A stretch of 7,334 nucleotides of DNA from Actinomycetes bacterium (GTDB lineage: Bacteria > Actinomycetota > Actinomycetes > Propionibacteriales > Propionibacteriaceae), in the NCBI GenBank assembly GCA_023432725.1, contig JAEYUH010000336.1, forward strand, positions 1 through 7,334, written 5' to 3'. How positions within the stretch are numbered: position 1 is the first letter of the stretch; each line of letters opens with the position of its first letter. Shown here piece by piece: positions 1 to 4,392 of this stretch. A program made the position numbers and the translations under genes. The notes under the pieces were generated by a model. The model had not been told where the DNA came from. It made no database searches and saw only the letters and a list, made by a program, of their open reading frames with translations.

Positions 1-2
1 AC

Positions 3-425
3 CGGGCCGCGGCCGCCGACCTGCTGCCCTGGTGTGCAGCCCACGACACCGGCGTCATCGTCTACAGCCCGATGCAGTCGGGCCTGCTGACCGGACGCTT
101 CGACGCCGAGCGGGTGAAGCAACTCGACCCGCAGGACTGGCGGACCCGCAACCCGGAGTTCACCACCAACCTGGGGGCGAATCTCGCCCTGGTGGAGCGG
201 ATCCGCGCGGTCGCGGAACGGCTGGAGACTACGATCCCCGCGGTGGCGATCGGGTGGGTGCTGGCCTCCCCAGCCGTCACCGGCGCCATCGTGGGGGCGC
301 GTGATCCCGGGCAGGTGGACGGCTGGATCCCCGGCGCCTCCACGCTGCTCGACGAGGCAACCCTCGCCGAGTTGGCCGCCGCCATCGAGCAGACCGGCGC
401 GGGACGCGGCCCGTCCCGCCCCTGA
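3..425 (+). CDS. Aldo/keto reductase, C-terminal part (5' end outside window)
   Basis: The reading frame is open from the window edge and ends at TGA 423-425, giving about 140 residues. It reads as the C-terminal half of an NAD(P)H-dependent aldo/keto reductase, a cytosolic (beta/alpha)8-barrel enzyme that reduces aldehydes or ketones. Seen directly: a barrel strand segment with VIVYSPMQSGLLTG (the family's 'YSPL..G.LTG' strand), then RNPEF and NLALVERIRAVAE. These are followed by PAVAIGWVLASPAVTGAIVGAR, split as PAVAIGWVLA and VTGAIVGARDPGQVDGWI, the cofactor-binding region near the barrel end that normally grips the NADPH 2'-phosphate. The catalytic Asp/Tyr/Lys/His lie upstream of the window. 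The substrate cannot be inferred. A strong inverted repeat lies 14 bp past the stop, so this is probably the last gene of its transcript. Confidence 0.9.
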   Translation, partial: RAAAADLLPWCAAHDTGVIVYSPMQSGLLTGRFDAERVKQLDPQDWRTRNPEFTTNLGANLALVERIRAVAERLETTIPAVAIGWVLASPAVTGAIVGARDPGQVDGWIPGASTLLDEATLAELAAAIEQTGAGRGPSRP

Positions 426-439
426 CCCGGACAAGCAGC

Positions 440-467
440 GACGGACGTGGCCTTGGCCACGTCCGTC
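440..467 (+). terminator. Perfect 13-bp inverted repeat after the aldo/keto reductase gene
   Basis: Positions 440-452 (GACGGACGTGGCC) and 455-467 are exact reverse complements separated by TT. Folded as RNA the loop would be CUUG, a known stable tetraloop. The repeat starts 14 bp past the stop codon. No T-run follows, which is common for hairpin terminators in high-GC actinomycetes, so termination is likely but inferred. The hairpin reads the same on both strands. Confidence 0.7.
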
Positions 468-677
468 TCAGCTGCATCAGCGGAGGCCGTCCCCCGACTC
501 CTCCGCTCCGCCCCCCGGGCGGTTATGCGAGCGCGTTCCCCAAGCCGCACTTTACGCAGGTTGCCCCGGCCGCCGCTGTCCCCCGTACGGGGACATCTTC
601 CGGCGTTGTGCCCCTTTCGCGCGGCTTCCGGGCCCGATCACCGCTCCTCGTCGGCATTCGGCCGCCCCTCGCAGGCT
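468..677. other. Non-coding stretch rich in hairpins, upstream of the gdx promoter
   Basis: No credible gene is seen here. Open frames crossing it have Arg/Pro/Ala-rich shadow-like translations and no family features. It holds an 8-bp stem, 479-486 with 500-507 (AGCGGAGG/CCTCCGCT, 13-nt loop), and a 6-bp stem, 508-513 with 517-522 (CCGCCC/GGGCGG). It also holds a separate 7-bp dyad at 577-595, listed on its own. The first two may strengthen termination after the aldo/keto reductase gene. Confidence 0.5.
577..595. promoter_or_regulatory. Dyad TGTCCCC-CGTAC-GGGGACA, possible operator
   Basis: A perfect 7-bp inverted repeat with a 5-bp centre lies about 85 bp upstream of the predicted gdx -10 element. 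The position suits an upstream activator or repressor site. I do not recognise the binding protein, and GC-rich sequence makes chance dyads more likely, so this is a candidate only. Confidence 0.3.
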
Positions 678-686
678 TGCTAGAAT
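678..686 (+). promoter_or_regulatory. Extended -10 promoter of gdx (TGC-TAGAAT)
   Basis: TAGAAT at 681-686 differs from the TATAAT consensus at one position and is preceded by TGC, giving an extended -10 (TGnTAnnnT). No good -35 is visible; TTCGGC at 657-662 is a weak candidate with an 18-bp spacer. An extended -10 can work without a strong -35. Transcription would start near 693, about 20 nt before the riboswitch aptamer, which fits well. Confidence 0.6.
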
Positions 687-712
687 CTGGGCCCAGAGCC
701 TTATCCGGGCTC

Positions 713-753
713 CCGGACGATGGTCAAGTACCCGGTGCGCGACAAGACTTGCC
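713..753 (+). ncRNA. Guanidine-III riboswitch aptamer
   Basis: The 41-nt element carries the conserved blocks of guanidine-III riboswitches in order: CCGGACGA (713-720), GTACCCGGT (728-736) and GACAAGAC (741-748). As I recall the structurally characterised Thermobifida fusca aptamer, blocks and length match closely. The H-type pseudoknot fold is visible. Helix P1 pairs CAAGU 725-729 with ACUUG 747-751 and continues as GG 722-723 with CC 752-753 around a bulged U724. CCGG 713-716 can pair with CCGG 732-735. The class binds guanidinium and typically turns on guanidinium exporters. Here it lies 13 nt before the start of an SMR exporter of exactly that kind. The ribosome binding site (756-759) directly follows P1, so translational control is the likely mechanism. 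Confidence 0.92.
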
Positions 754-766
754 ATGGAGATCATCA

Positions 767-1093
767 ATGTCCTGGTTCATCCTCATCCTCTCCGGTGTGC
801 TCGAGGCCGTGTGGGCGACCGCCCTCGGCCGCTCCGAGGGCTTCAGCAAGCTGGTCCCGACGCTGGTCTTCGGTGGTGCCCTGCTGGCCTCGATGGTCGG
901 GCTCGGCCTCGCGATGCGTGACATCCCGATCGGCACCGCCTACGCGGTGTGGGTGGGAATCGGCGCCTCCCTGACCGTGGCGTTCGGCATGGTCACCGGC
1001 AGCGAACCCGTCTCGTGGGCGCGGGTGCTGCTCATCCTCGGCCTGGTCGGCTGCATCGTCGGCCTCAAGCTGGTCAGCGACGCGGGACACTGA
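767..1093 (+). CDS. gdx: Guanidinium exporter, SMR family (Gdx/SugE type)
   Basis: This 108-aa protein has four predicted membrane helices and is the normal length for small multidrug resistance family members. It works as an antiparallel homodimer that exports guanidinium in exchange for protons. Residues placed as in characterised Gdx proteins include G10, the central proton/substrate glutamate E13, W16, S42, Y59 and W62. The GTAYAVW segment (56-62) is typical of the SugE/Gdx branch rather than the EmrE branch. The ATG at 767 is chosen because GGAG (756-759) precedes it by 7 nt and MSWFILIL is the usual N-terminus. Longer in-frame starts would run through the riboswitch. The guanidine-III riboswitch upstream independently supports the substrate. 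A single gene acts alone, so a homodimer is expected. Confidence 0.95.
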   Translation: MSWFILILSGVLEAVWATALGRSEGFSKLVPTLVFGGALLASMVGLGLAMRDIPIGTAYAVWVGIGASLTVAFGMVTGSEPVSWARVLLILGLVGCIVGLKLVSDAGH

Positions 1094-1099
1094 ATCGGC

Positions 1100-1120
1100 C
1101 GGGCCGCCCCTTGCGGCCTG
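1100..1120 (+). terminator. Hairpin after gdx
   Basis: GGCCGC (1102-1107) pairs with GCGGCC (1113-1118) over a CCCTT loop. The stem extends by G1101-T1119 (wobble) and C1100-G1120 to 8 bp. It begins 7 bp after the gdx stop. No U-tract follows. It could end the gdx transcript or merely reduce read-through into the acetyltransferase gene 40 bp further on. Confidence 0.4.
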
Positions 1121-1160
1121 CTGGTTGGCGCCGCCGGTCCGGCTGCGGCAGGATCGAGCG

Positions 1161-1712
1161 GTGACCGCCTCCGTCCCGCCCACGCCGGGGCCGCCCCCGC
1201 TGGAGACCCAGCGGCTCCTGCTGCGGCCGTGGCGGGCCGACGACCTCGCCACCATCTTCGACATCTACTCCCGCTGGGAGGTCGCCCGGTTCCTGGGGCG
1301 GACGCCCGCGCCGATGGCCGCGCCGGCCCAGGCCGAGGCCACCCTGCAGCGCTGGTCTGGTCTTCCCGGTCCGCTGCACGGCGTGTGGGCGATCGTCCCG
1401 AAGGGTTCTGCGGTGCCCGTCGGCTCCGCCCTGATGAAGCTGCTGCCGCTCAGCGGCAGCGGCGAGCCGTCCGGCCAGACCGAGATCGGCTGGCACCTGC
1501 ACCCGTCGGCCTGGGGCAACGGCTACGCCACCGAGGCCGGGGCGCGGCTGGTCGGGCACGCCTGGCAGCACGGACTGCCCGAGGTCTACGCGGTGGTCTA
1601 CCCCGACAACGCCGCCTCGCAGGCGGTCTGCCGCCGGCTCGGCATGGATCACCTCGGGCCCACCGACCGGTACTACGACATCACCTGCGAGCTGTTCCGG
1701 ATAGCCCGGTGA
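1161..1712 (+). CDS. GNAT family N-acetyltransferase (RimJ/RimL-like)
   Basis: The 183-aa protein fits the Acetyltransf_3 branch of GNAT enzymes, which move acetyl from acetyl-CoA to an amine on a protein N-terminus or small molecule in the cytosol. The N-terminal signature ETQRLLLRPW (15-24) followed by DDL is typical. Motif A, which cradles CoA pyrophosphate, is seen as HPSAWGNGYATEA (about 114-126). Motif B follows as YPDNAASQAVCRRLGM (147-162). The GTG at 1161 is preferred: AGGA (1150-1153) lies 7 nt upstream, and the protein then begins at the usual distance from the family signature. A TTG at 1125 in the same frame would add 12 residues without a good ribosome site. Its stop overlaps the next start (GTGA), so it is probably translationally coupled to the Nudix gene. 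The substrate is unknown. Confidence 0.88.
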   Translation: MTASVPPTPGPPPLETQRLLLRPWRADDLATIFDIYSRWEVARFLGRTPAPMAAPAQAEATLQRWSGLPGPLHGVWAIVPKGSAVPVGSALMKLLPLSGSGEPSGQTEIGWHLHPSAWGNGYATEAGARLVGHAWQHGLPEVYAVVYPDNAASQAVCRRLGMDHLGPTDRYYDITCELFRIAR

Positions 1713-2098
1713 GCGACCCGATAGTGGTGGTCGGCGCTGTCGTGGTGCACGAGGGGCTGGTGCTGTGCGCCCGTCGCGGCACCGGTCCGCTGGCGGGCCT
1801 GTGGGAGTTCCCCGGGGGCAAGGTCGAACCGGGCGAGCCTGCCAGGCAGGCGCTGCGGCGCGAGATCGCTGAGGAACTCGGCTGCCAGATCGACGTCGGC
1901 CGGGAGATCCTCACCGCGTCGCACCGCTACCCGTTCGGGACGGTGCGGATGACCACCTACGAGTGCACCCTGCGGGAGGGGACGCCGACGCCGTCGGAGC
2001 ATGAGGAACTGCGCTGGCTGGCGCCGGGTGAACTCCGCTCGCTCGACTGGGCGCCGGTCGACCTGCCCACCGTGGGGCGGCTGGCCGACCGCGCGTGA
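1709..2098 (+). CDS. mutT: MutT-like Nudix hydrolase, (d)NTP pyrophosphohydrolase
   Basis: The 129-aa protein has the size and layout of MutT. The Nudix box is complete: G37-x5-E43-x7-R51-E52-I-A-E55-E56-L-G58-C, preceded by LWEFPGGKVE as in MutT proteins. The glutamates of REIAEE bind the catalytic Mg2+. The family hydrolyses oxidised or non-canonical nucleoside triphosphates such as 8-oxo-dGTP to the monophosphate and pyrophosphate, limiting mutation. The C-terminal APVDLPTVGRLA matches the usual 'P.D.P.v..L' end that carries a base-contacting residue. The GTG start at 1709 overlaps the acetyltransferase stop by 4 bp, leaving the first strand (IVVVGAVVV) intact. Whether it prefers 8-oxo-dGTP or another nucleotide cannot be told; MutT is the closest well-known relative by pattern. 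Confidence 0.88.
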   Translation: MSDPIVVVGAVVVHEGLVLCARRGTGPLAGLWEFPGGKVEPGEPARQALRREIAEELGCQIDVGREILTASHRYPFGTVRMTTYECTLREGTPTPSEHEELRWLAPGELRSLDWAPVDLPTVGRLADRA

Positions 2099-2101
2099 AC
2101 C

Positions 2102-2314
2102 TCAGTCGTCGTGCTTCTTGCGCTTCTTGCGCTTCTTGCGGGCCTTCGCCCAGGCCGTGACCTTCTCCTCGTCCCACATCGGGGTCCGCTTGTCGGGCCA
2201 CAGGTCTTTGGGGGCGTGGTATTCCTTGCCGTTCTTGCGCTCCTTGGACATCGCGGAACGGAACTGCTCCGTCGGCACACCCGCGATCTCGGCGGCCTGC
2301 GACGTGGTCAACAC
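2102..2314 (-). CDS. Small excisionase-like helix-turn-helix protein with Lys/Arg tail
   Basis: The 70-aa, highly basic protein begins with LTTSQAAEIAGV (2-13), a pattern typical of the MerR/excisionase-type helix-turn-helix ('lT..eaAe.lGv'). TPMWDEEKVTAWAKAR (about 43-58) has the look of the 'y....v..w' end of such domains, and the tail is KKRKKRKKHDD. It is probably a cytosolic DNA-binding protein, but no named family is recognised. The GTG at 2314 is preferred. TAGGG (2323-2327, minus) lies 8 nt upstream as a weak ribosome site; the same bases (ACCCTA on plus, 2322-2327) could alternatively be a -10 for a leaderless mRNA. An in-frame GTG at 2323 adds three residues. The stop is only 3 bp from the convergent Nudix gene's stop. 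It may be the second gene of an operon with the 46-aa ORF upstream. Confidence 0.7.
   Translation of the reverse strand: MLTTSQAAEIAGVPTEQFRSAMSKERKNGKEYHAPKDLWPDKRTPMWDEEKVTAWAKARKKRKKRKKHDD
2113..2139. repeat. Three perfect tandem copies of GCTTCTTGC (9 bp)
   Basis: Copies are at 2113-2121, 2122-2130 and 2131-2139. They lie in frame in the 3' end of the helix-turn-helix gene and encode the repeated Lys-Lys-Arg tail. Copy-number change by slippage would lengthen or shorten the tail by three residues without a frameshift. Confidence 0.9.
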
Positions 2315-2323
2315 AGACCGCAC

Positions 2324-2341
2324 CCTACCGGTCTCGGCAGG
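2324..2341. promoter_or_regulatory. Imperfect dyad CCTACCG-GTCT-CGGCAGG upstream of the HTH gene
   Basis: Seven-base arms (2324-2330 and 2335-2341) match at six positions around a 4-bp centre, 10 bp upstream of the chosen GTG. It could be an operator for autoregulation or a short intercistronic hairpin between the 46-aa ORF and the HTH gene. It is short and GC-rich, so support is weak. Confidence 0.25.
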
Positions 2342-2347
2342 TCGGGT

Positions 2348-2488
2348 TCAGCCTCGATAACCCTGCGGTTCCAGCACCGCGAGAATGGTGAGGGTCGATC
2401 CGGCCTGGCCACCGCCGGCCAAACGGGGGGACAGCCCCGCCGTGAGGAAGCGGACGACGCCCTGGATCGCTCCGCGCGCTGCTCGCAT
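2348..2488 (-). CDS. Possible 46-aa small protein of unknown function
   Basis: This ORF starts at ATG (2488-2486) with a textbook ribosome site: GGAGG at 2501-2497 on the minus strand, 8 nt before the ATG. A consensus-like promoter and paired operators lie just upstream. The product starts MRAARGAIQGVVRFLTAG and ends TLTILAVLEPQGYRG. It is basic at the N-terminus, Gly/Ala-rich, and has no clear membrane helix or known domain. Its stop lies 33 bp before the chosen start of the helix-turn-helix gene, so the two may be co-transcribed. The control signals are stronger evidence than the protein itself. It could be a true small protein, a leader peptide, or a translated remnant of a longer gene. 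A TTG-started extension is rejected because it would begin inside the promoter. Confidence 0.45.
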   Translation of the reverse strand: MRAARGAIQGVVRFLTAGLSPRLAGGGQAGSTLTILAVLEPQGYRG

Positions 2489-2525
2489 GTCAGGCACCTC
2501 CGTCTCATATCTGCTGAGGTTGACG

Positions 2526-2554
2526 ACCTTAGCATCGCTAGGGTTGCCAATCAA
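2526..2554 (-). promoter_or_regulatory. Promoter of the 46-aa ORF / HTH unit
   Basis: On the minus strand TTGATT (plus 2549-2554) and TAAGGT (plus 2526-2531) are separated by exactly 17 bp, and TGC precedes the -10, making it an extended -10. Transcription would begin near 2519, about 30 nt before the ATG at 2488. The promoter is embedded in the inverted repeat at 2528-2574. Confidence 0.6.
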
Positions 2555-2574
2555 GCAGCCCTAGCGATGCTAAG
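2528..2574. promoter_or_regulatory. Perfect 16-bp inverted repeat forming two dyad operators
   Basis: CTTAGCATCGCTAGGG (2528-2543) and its exact reverse complement (2559-2574) are 15 bp apart. Each arm is itself a dyad, TAGC-ATC-GCTA (2530-2540) and TAGC-GAT-GCTA (2562-2572), so the element looks like two binding sites for a dimeric regulator. Their centres, 2535 and 2567, are 32 bp apart, close to three helical turns. One site covers the -10 and spacer of the minus-strand promoter and the other lies just upstream of its -35, the layout of a repressor pair. The AT-leaning bases stand out from the surroundings. The regulator is unknown; the nearby HTH protein is one candidate. An RNA hairpin is an alternative reading. 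Confidence 0.7.
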
Positions 2575-2655
2575 CGCGGAGCTGCCGGATTCTCAGCCGC
2601 TCCTCAGGCCCGGGTCCTCCCTGCGCGGGACCCCCGAGTGCAGCAGGATGTCCCC

Positions 2656-2745
2656 ATGGCCTGGACCGCCCCGCTGATCGCTCGCGACCCCTTCCCACCC
2701 GATCTGCCCGAGCGCGAGGCGATCGACAGCTCGGTCGGCGAGTAG
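2656..2745 (+). pseudogene. Possible N-terminal remnant of a DinB/DUF664-like protein
   Basis: An ATG at 2656 with AGGA (2645-2648) 7 nt upstream opens a 29-codon frame ending at TAG 2743-2745. The start, MAWTAPLIARDPF, followed by LPEREAID, resembles the beginning of actinobacterial DinB/DUF664 proteins ('WTAP......P....ER..l..wLd..R'). Those proteins continue for roughly 150 more residues with metal-binding histidines, which are absent here. No continuation is seen in the other frames before the next gene at 2798. It is therefore read as a truncated, decayed gene. The match is short and from memory of the family pattern, so a chance small ORF is possible. Confidence 0.35.
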
Positions 2746-2797
2746 CCGCACCGCAGCCGAGAGGCGTCCGCGCGCGCAGTTCTGGCAGACTCCACCC

Positions 2798-3565
2798 GTG
2801 GCGAAACCCCTGAACCCTGTCCTGCGGACCGTCGCGTCGATCTGGGCCTGGCTGGTGTTTGGAGTGTCCGTGCTGGTGGCCCTGCCGGTGGTCGGCGTGA
2901 TCCGGTTGGCGACGGCGCGCAGCGATCCGGGCCGCTACCTGGCCGGCCGGGTCTTCCGGCAGGTGGCCGTCGTCACCCAGACGCTCAACCCGCTGTGGCG
3001 GTTCAGCGTGTCGGGGAAGGTGCCGGACGACCCGCGTCGGCCGTACATGGTGGTCGCCAACCACGAGAGCTTCGTCGACATCCTGCTGATCGCCCACCTG
3101 CCGTTCGAGATGAAGTGGGTGGCCAAGAGCGATTTCTTCAGCTACCCGGTGGTCGGTTGGCTGATGCAGATGGTGGGCGACATCAAGCTGGTCCGCAGTT
3201 CGGCCGGGTCCCGGATGGCGGTGCTCGACCAGATGGCCGACCGGCTGGCCAAGAAGGTGTCGGTGATGGTCTTCCCCGAGGGCACCCGCTCCCGCAACGG
3301 CGGCCTGGGACGGTTCCGGGACGGCGCCTTCCGGGTCGCCCAGCAGGCCGGGGTCCCCGTCCTGCCGCTGGCGGTCCTGGGCACCCGGGACGCGCTGGTC
3401 ACGCACGACTGGCGGTTCGGGGTCAGCCATGCCGAGGTGCGGGTGCTCGAGCCGATCCCGTACCACCCGGACCGCAGCGTGGCCGAACTGCGTGAGCTGG
3501 CGCGCGCCGAGATCGCCGCCGCCCTGGACGAGATGCGGGCGGCCCGGCGCGACGCTGCCGGCTGA
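2798..3565 (+). CDS. plsC: 1-acyl-sn-glycerol-3-phosphate acyltransferase (PlsC family)
   Basis: The 255-aa protein carries the four PlsC/LPLAT blocks. Block I is NHESFVD (88-94), containing the HX4D catalytic pair H89/D94. Block II covers the WVAKSDFFSYPVVGWLM region (107-123), block III is FPEGTRSRNG (159-168) with E161 and R164 for phosphate binding, and block IV is VPVLPLAV. A hydrophobic stretch at about 12-38 should anchor it in the inner face of the cytoplasmic membrane. The family transfers an acyl chain to the sn-2 position of lysophosphatidic acid, giving phosphatidic acid for phospholipid synthesis. Actinomycetes often have several paralogues, so the acceptor may differ. No Shine-Dalgarno precedes the GTG at 2798. 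CAGACT (2786-2791) 6 nt upstream could be a -10, so a leaderless mRNA is plausible. It converges on the gntR gene with a 2-bp gap. Confidence 0.9.
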   Translation: MAKPLNPVLRTVASIWAWLVFGVSVLVALPVVGVIRLATARSDPGRYLAGRVFRQVAVVTQTLNPLWRFSVSGKVPDDPRRPYMVVANHESFVDILLIAHLPFEMKWVAKSDFFSYPVVGWLMQMVGDIKLVRSSAGSRMAVLDQMADRLAKKVSVMVFPEGTRSRNGGLGRFRDGAFRVAQQAGVPVLPLAVLGTRDALVTHDWRFGVSHAEVRVLEPIPYHPDRSVAELRELARAEIAAALDEMRAARRDAAG

Positions 3566-3567
3566 GG

Positions 3568-4245
3568 TCAGCTCGTTGCCTGCGTCGCCTGCCAGGCCCG
3601 CAGCATCCGGTCCCGCGAGCCGATCAGGTGGGTGTGCAGTTCCCGCAGCGCCGGCTCCGGGTCGCCCGCAGCGACCAGGTCGGCCAGCAGCCGGTGCTTG
3701 GCCGCTGTCTTGTGGAGGTCGCGGTCGTGCTGAATGGTGACCCGCAGCAGCGCGACGGTGGTCGGCTCCAGTTGGCGCCAGACCGCCGCCGCGCGCCGGT
3801 GCCCGGAGAGCTCGCACAGGGTGCTGTGGAAGTCGGCGTCGGCCTTGGTGAACCCGGCGGCGTCGCCCCGGTCGGCGGCCTCCTCCATCTCCCGCAGGAC
3901 GCGCCGCAGTCCGTTCAGGTCGGGAGGCCAGGGAAGCTTCATGGTGATGCCGAGCGCGAGCGACTCGATCGCCTCGCGGAGCGTGTAGATCTCCTCGATG
4001 TCGGAGTCGTCGAGGCTGAGCACCGTGACGCCCTGGCCCTGCTTGGCGACCAGGCCCTCGGTGGCGAGGATCCGCAGGCCGTCGCGCACCGGGCCGCGGC
4101 TGACGTTCAGCTGGTCGGCCAACTCGGTCTCGACCAGGCGCTGGCCCGCCGTCAGCTCGCCGCGGACTATCGCGTCCCGCAGGTGGTTGGCGACCTGCGA
4201 GCCCAGCGACTCGCGCACGATCACGGGCTGGGACACCGATGTCAC
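3568..4245 (-). CDS. GntR family transcriptional regulator (FadR/FCD subfamily)
   Basis: The 225-aa protein has the usual FCD-regulator length. Residues about 12-78 form the GntR winged helix-turn-helix, with LRDAIVRGELTAGQRL (22-37), then ETELADQLNVSRGPVRDGL (39-57) and EGLV plus the wing GQGVTV. The FCD ligand-binding domain follows from about 82 (DIEEIYTLREAIESLAL). Its putative metal ligands are visible as D136/H140 in ADADFH, H184 in AKHR and H206 in LHTHL. Such domains bind carboxylates through the metal. The GTG at 4245 is chosen because GGGGAG precedes it by about 8 nt; a longer frame would read through the operator region. The gene is divergent from tctCBA, so local repression of that operon and of itself is the natural inference. 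The effector is probably a carboxylic acid related to the transporter substrate. Confidence 0.92.
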   Translation of the reverse strand: MTSVSQPVIVRESLGSQVANHLRDAIVRGELTAGQRLVETELADQLNVSRGPVRDGLRILATEGLVAKQGQGVTVLSLDDSDIEEIYTLREAIESLALGITMKLPWPPDLNGLRRVLREMEEAADRGDAAGFTKADADFHSTLCELSGHRRAAAVWRQLEPTTVALLRVTIQHDRDLHKTAAKHRLLADLVAAGDPEPALRELHTHLIGSRDRMLRAWQATQATS

Positions 4246-4343
4246 CGTGGTCTCTCCCCTCTCCCGGTACCTCGACTGCACGCAGCGTATTGGACCCGGC
4301 CGCCGCTGCCGGTGAGGCTGCGAATGCGGTGGACGCTGTCGCA

Positions 4344-4373
4344 AACGTAGCCGCGGAAACGGTTGACTGTAAA
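4344..4373 (-). promoter_or_regulatory. Predicted gntR promoter
   Basis: Reading the minus strand, TTTACA (plus 4368-4373) and TACGTT (plus 4344-4349) are separated by 18 bp. The -35 lies inside the palindrome at 4366-4377, so a protein bound there should also control its own gene. The mRNA leader would be about 90 nt. Confidence 0.4.
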
Positions 4374-4392
4374 CAGTTTTCCCGTGTTTACT
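4363..4392 (+). promoter_or_regulatory. Predicted tctCBA promoter
   Basis: TTGACT (4363-4368) is a good -35 and TTTACT (4387-4392) a fair -10, with an 18-bp spacer. Transcription would start near 4399, leaving a leader of about 70 nt. The leader contains a small CGGGC-ATGC-GCCCG hairpin (4414-4427). Both promoter elements are covered by the inverted repeats at 4365-4395. Confidence 0.45.

Noticed and set aside
608..766. N-terminal extension of the SMR exporter frame by 53 codons
   Set aside because: It would translate through the promoter and riboswitch, the residues are Arg/Pro/Gly-rich with no family match, and ATG 767 has a proper ribosome site and the usual MSWFILIL start.
1229..1708. 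Long N-terminal extension of the Nudix frame
   Set aside because: It overlaps the acetyltransferase gene in another frame and has a shadow-like composition; GTG 1709 gives a standard MutT-sized protein.
2489..2554. TTG-initiated extension of the 46-aa ORF
   Set aside because: The TTG is part of the predicted -35 element and the extension would lie in promoter DNA upstream of the likely transcription start.
2528..2574. Insertion-sequence ends or attachment site
   Set aside because: The inverted arms are only 15 bp apart with no transposase, target duplication or integrase nearby; the promoter placement makes an operator more likely.
2612..2633. Hairpin GGGTCC/GGACCC as a terminator
   Set aside because: It has several competing registers, a 10-nt loop, no T-run, and no gene ends near it on either strand, so it is likely a by-product of base composition.
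2570..3817. 415-codon open frame on the minus strand
   Set aside because: It lies opposite plsC and runs into gntR in another frame; the translation is Arg/Gly/His/Pro-rich without any domain, while the plus-strand frame is clearly PlsC.
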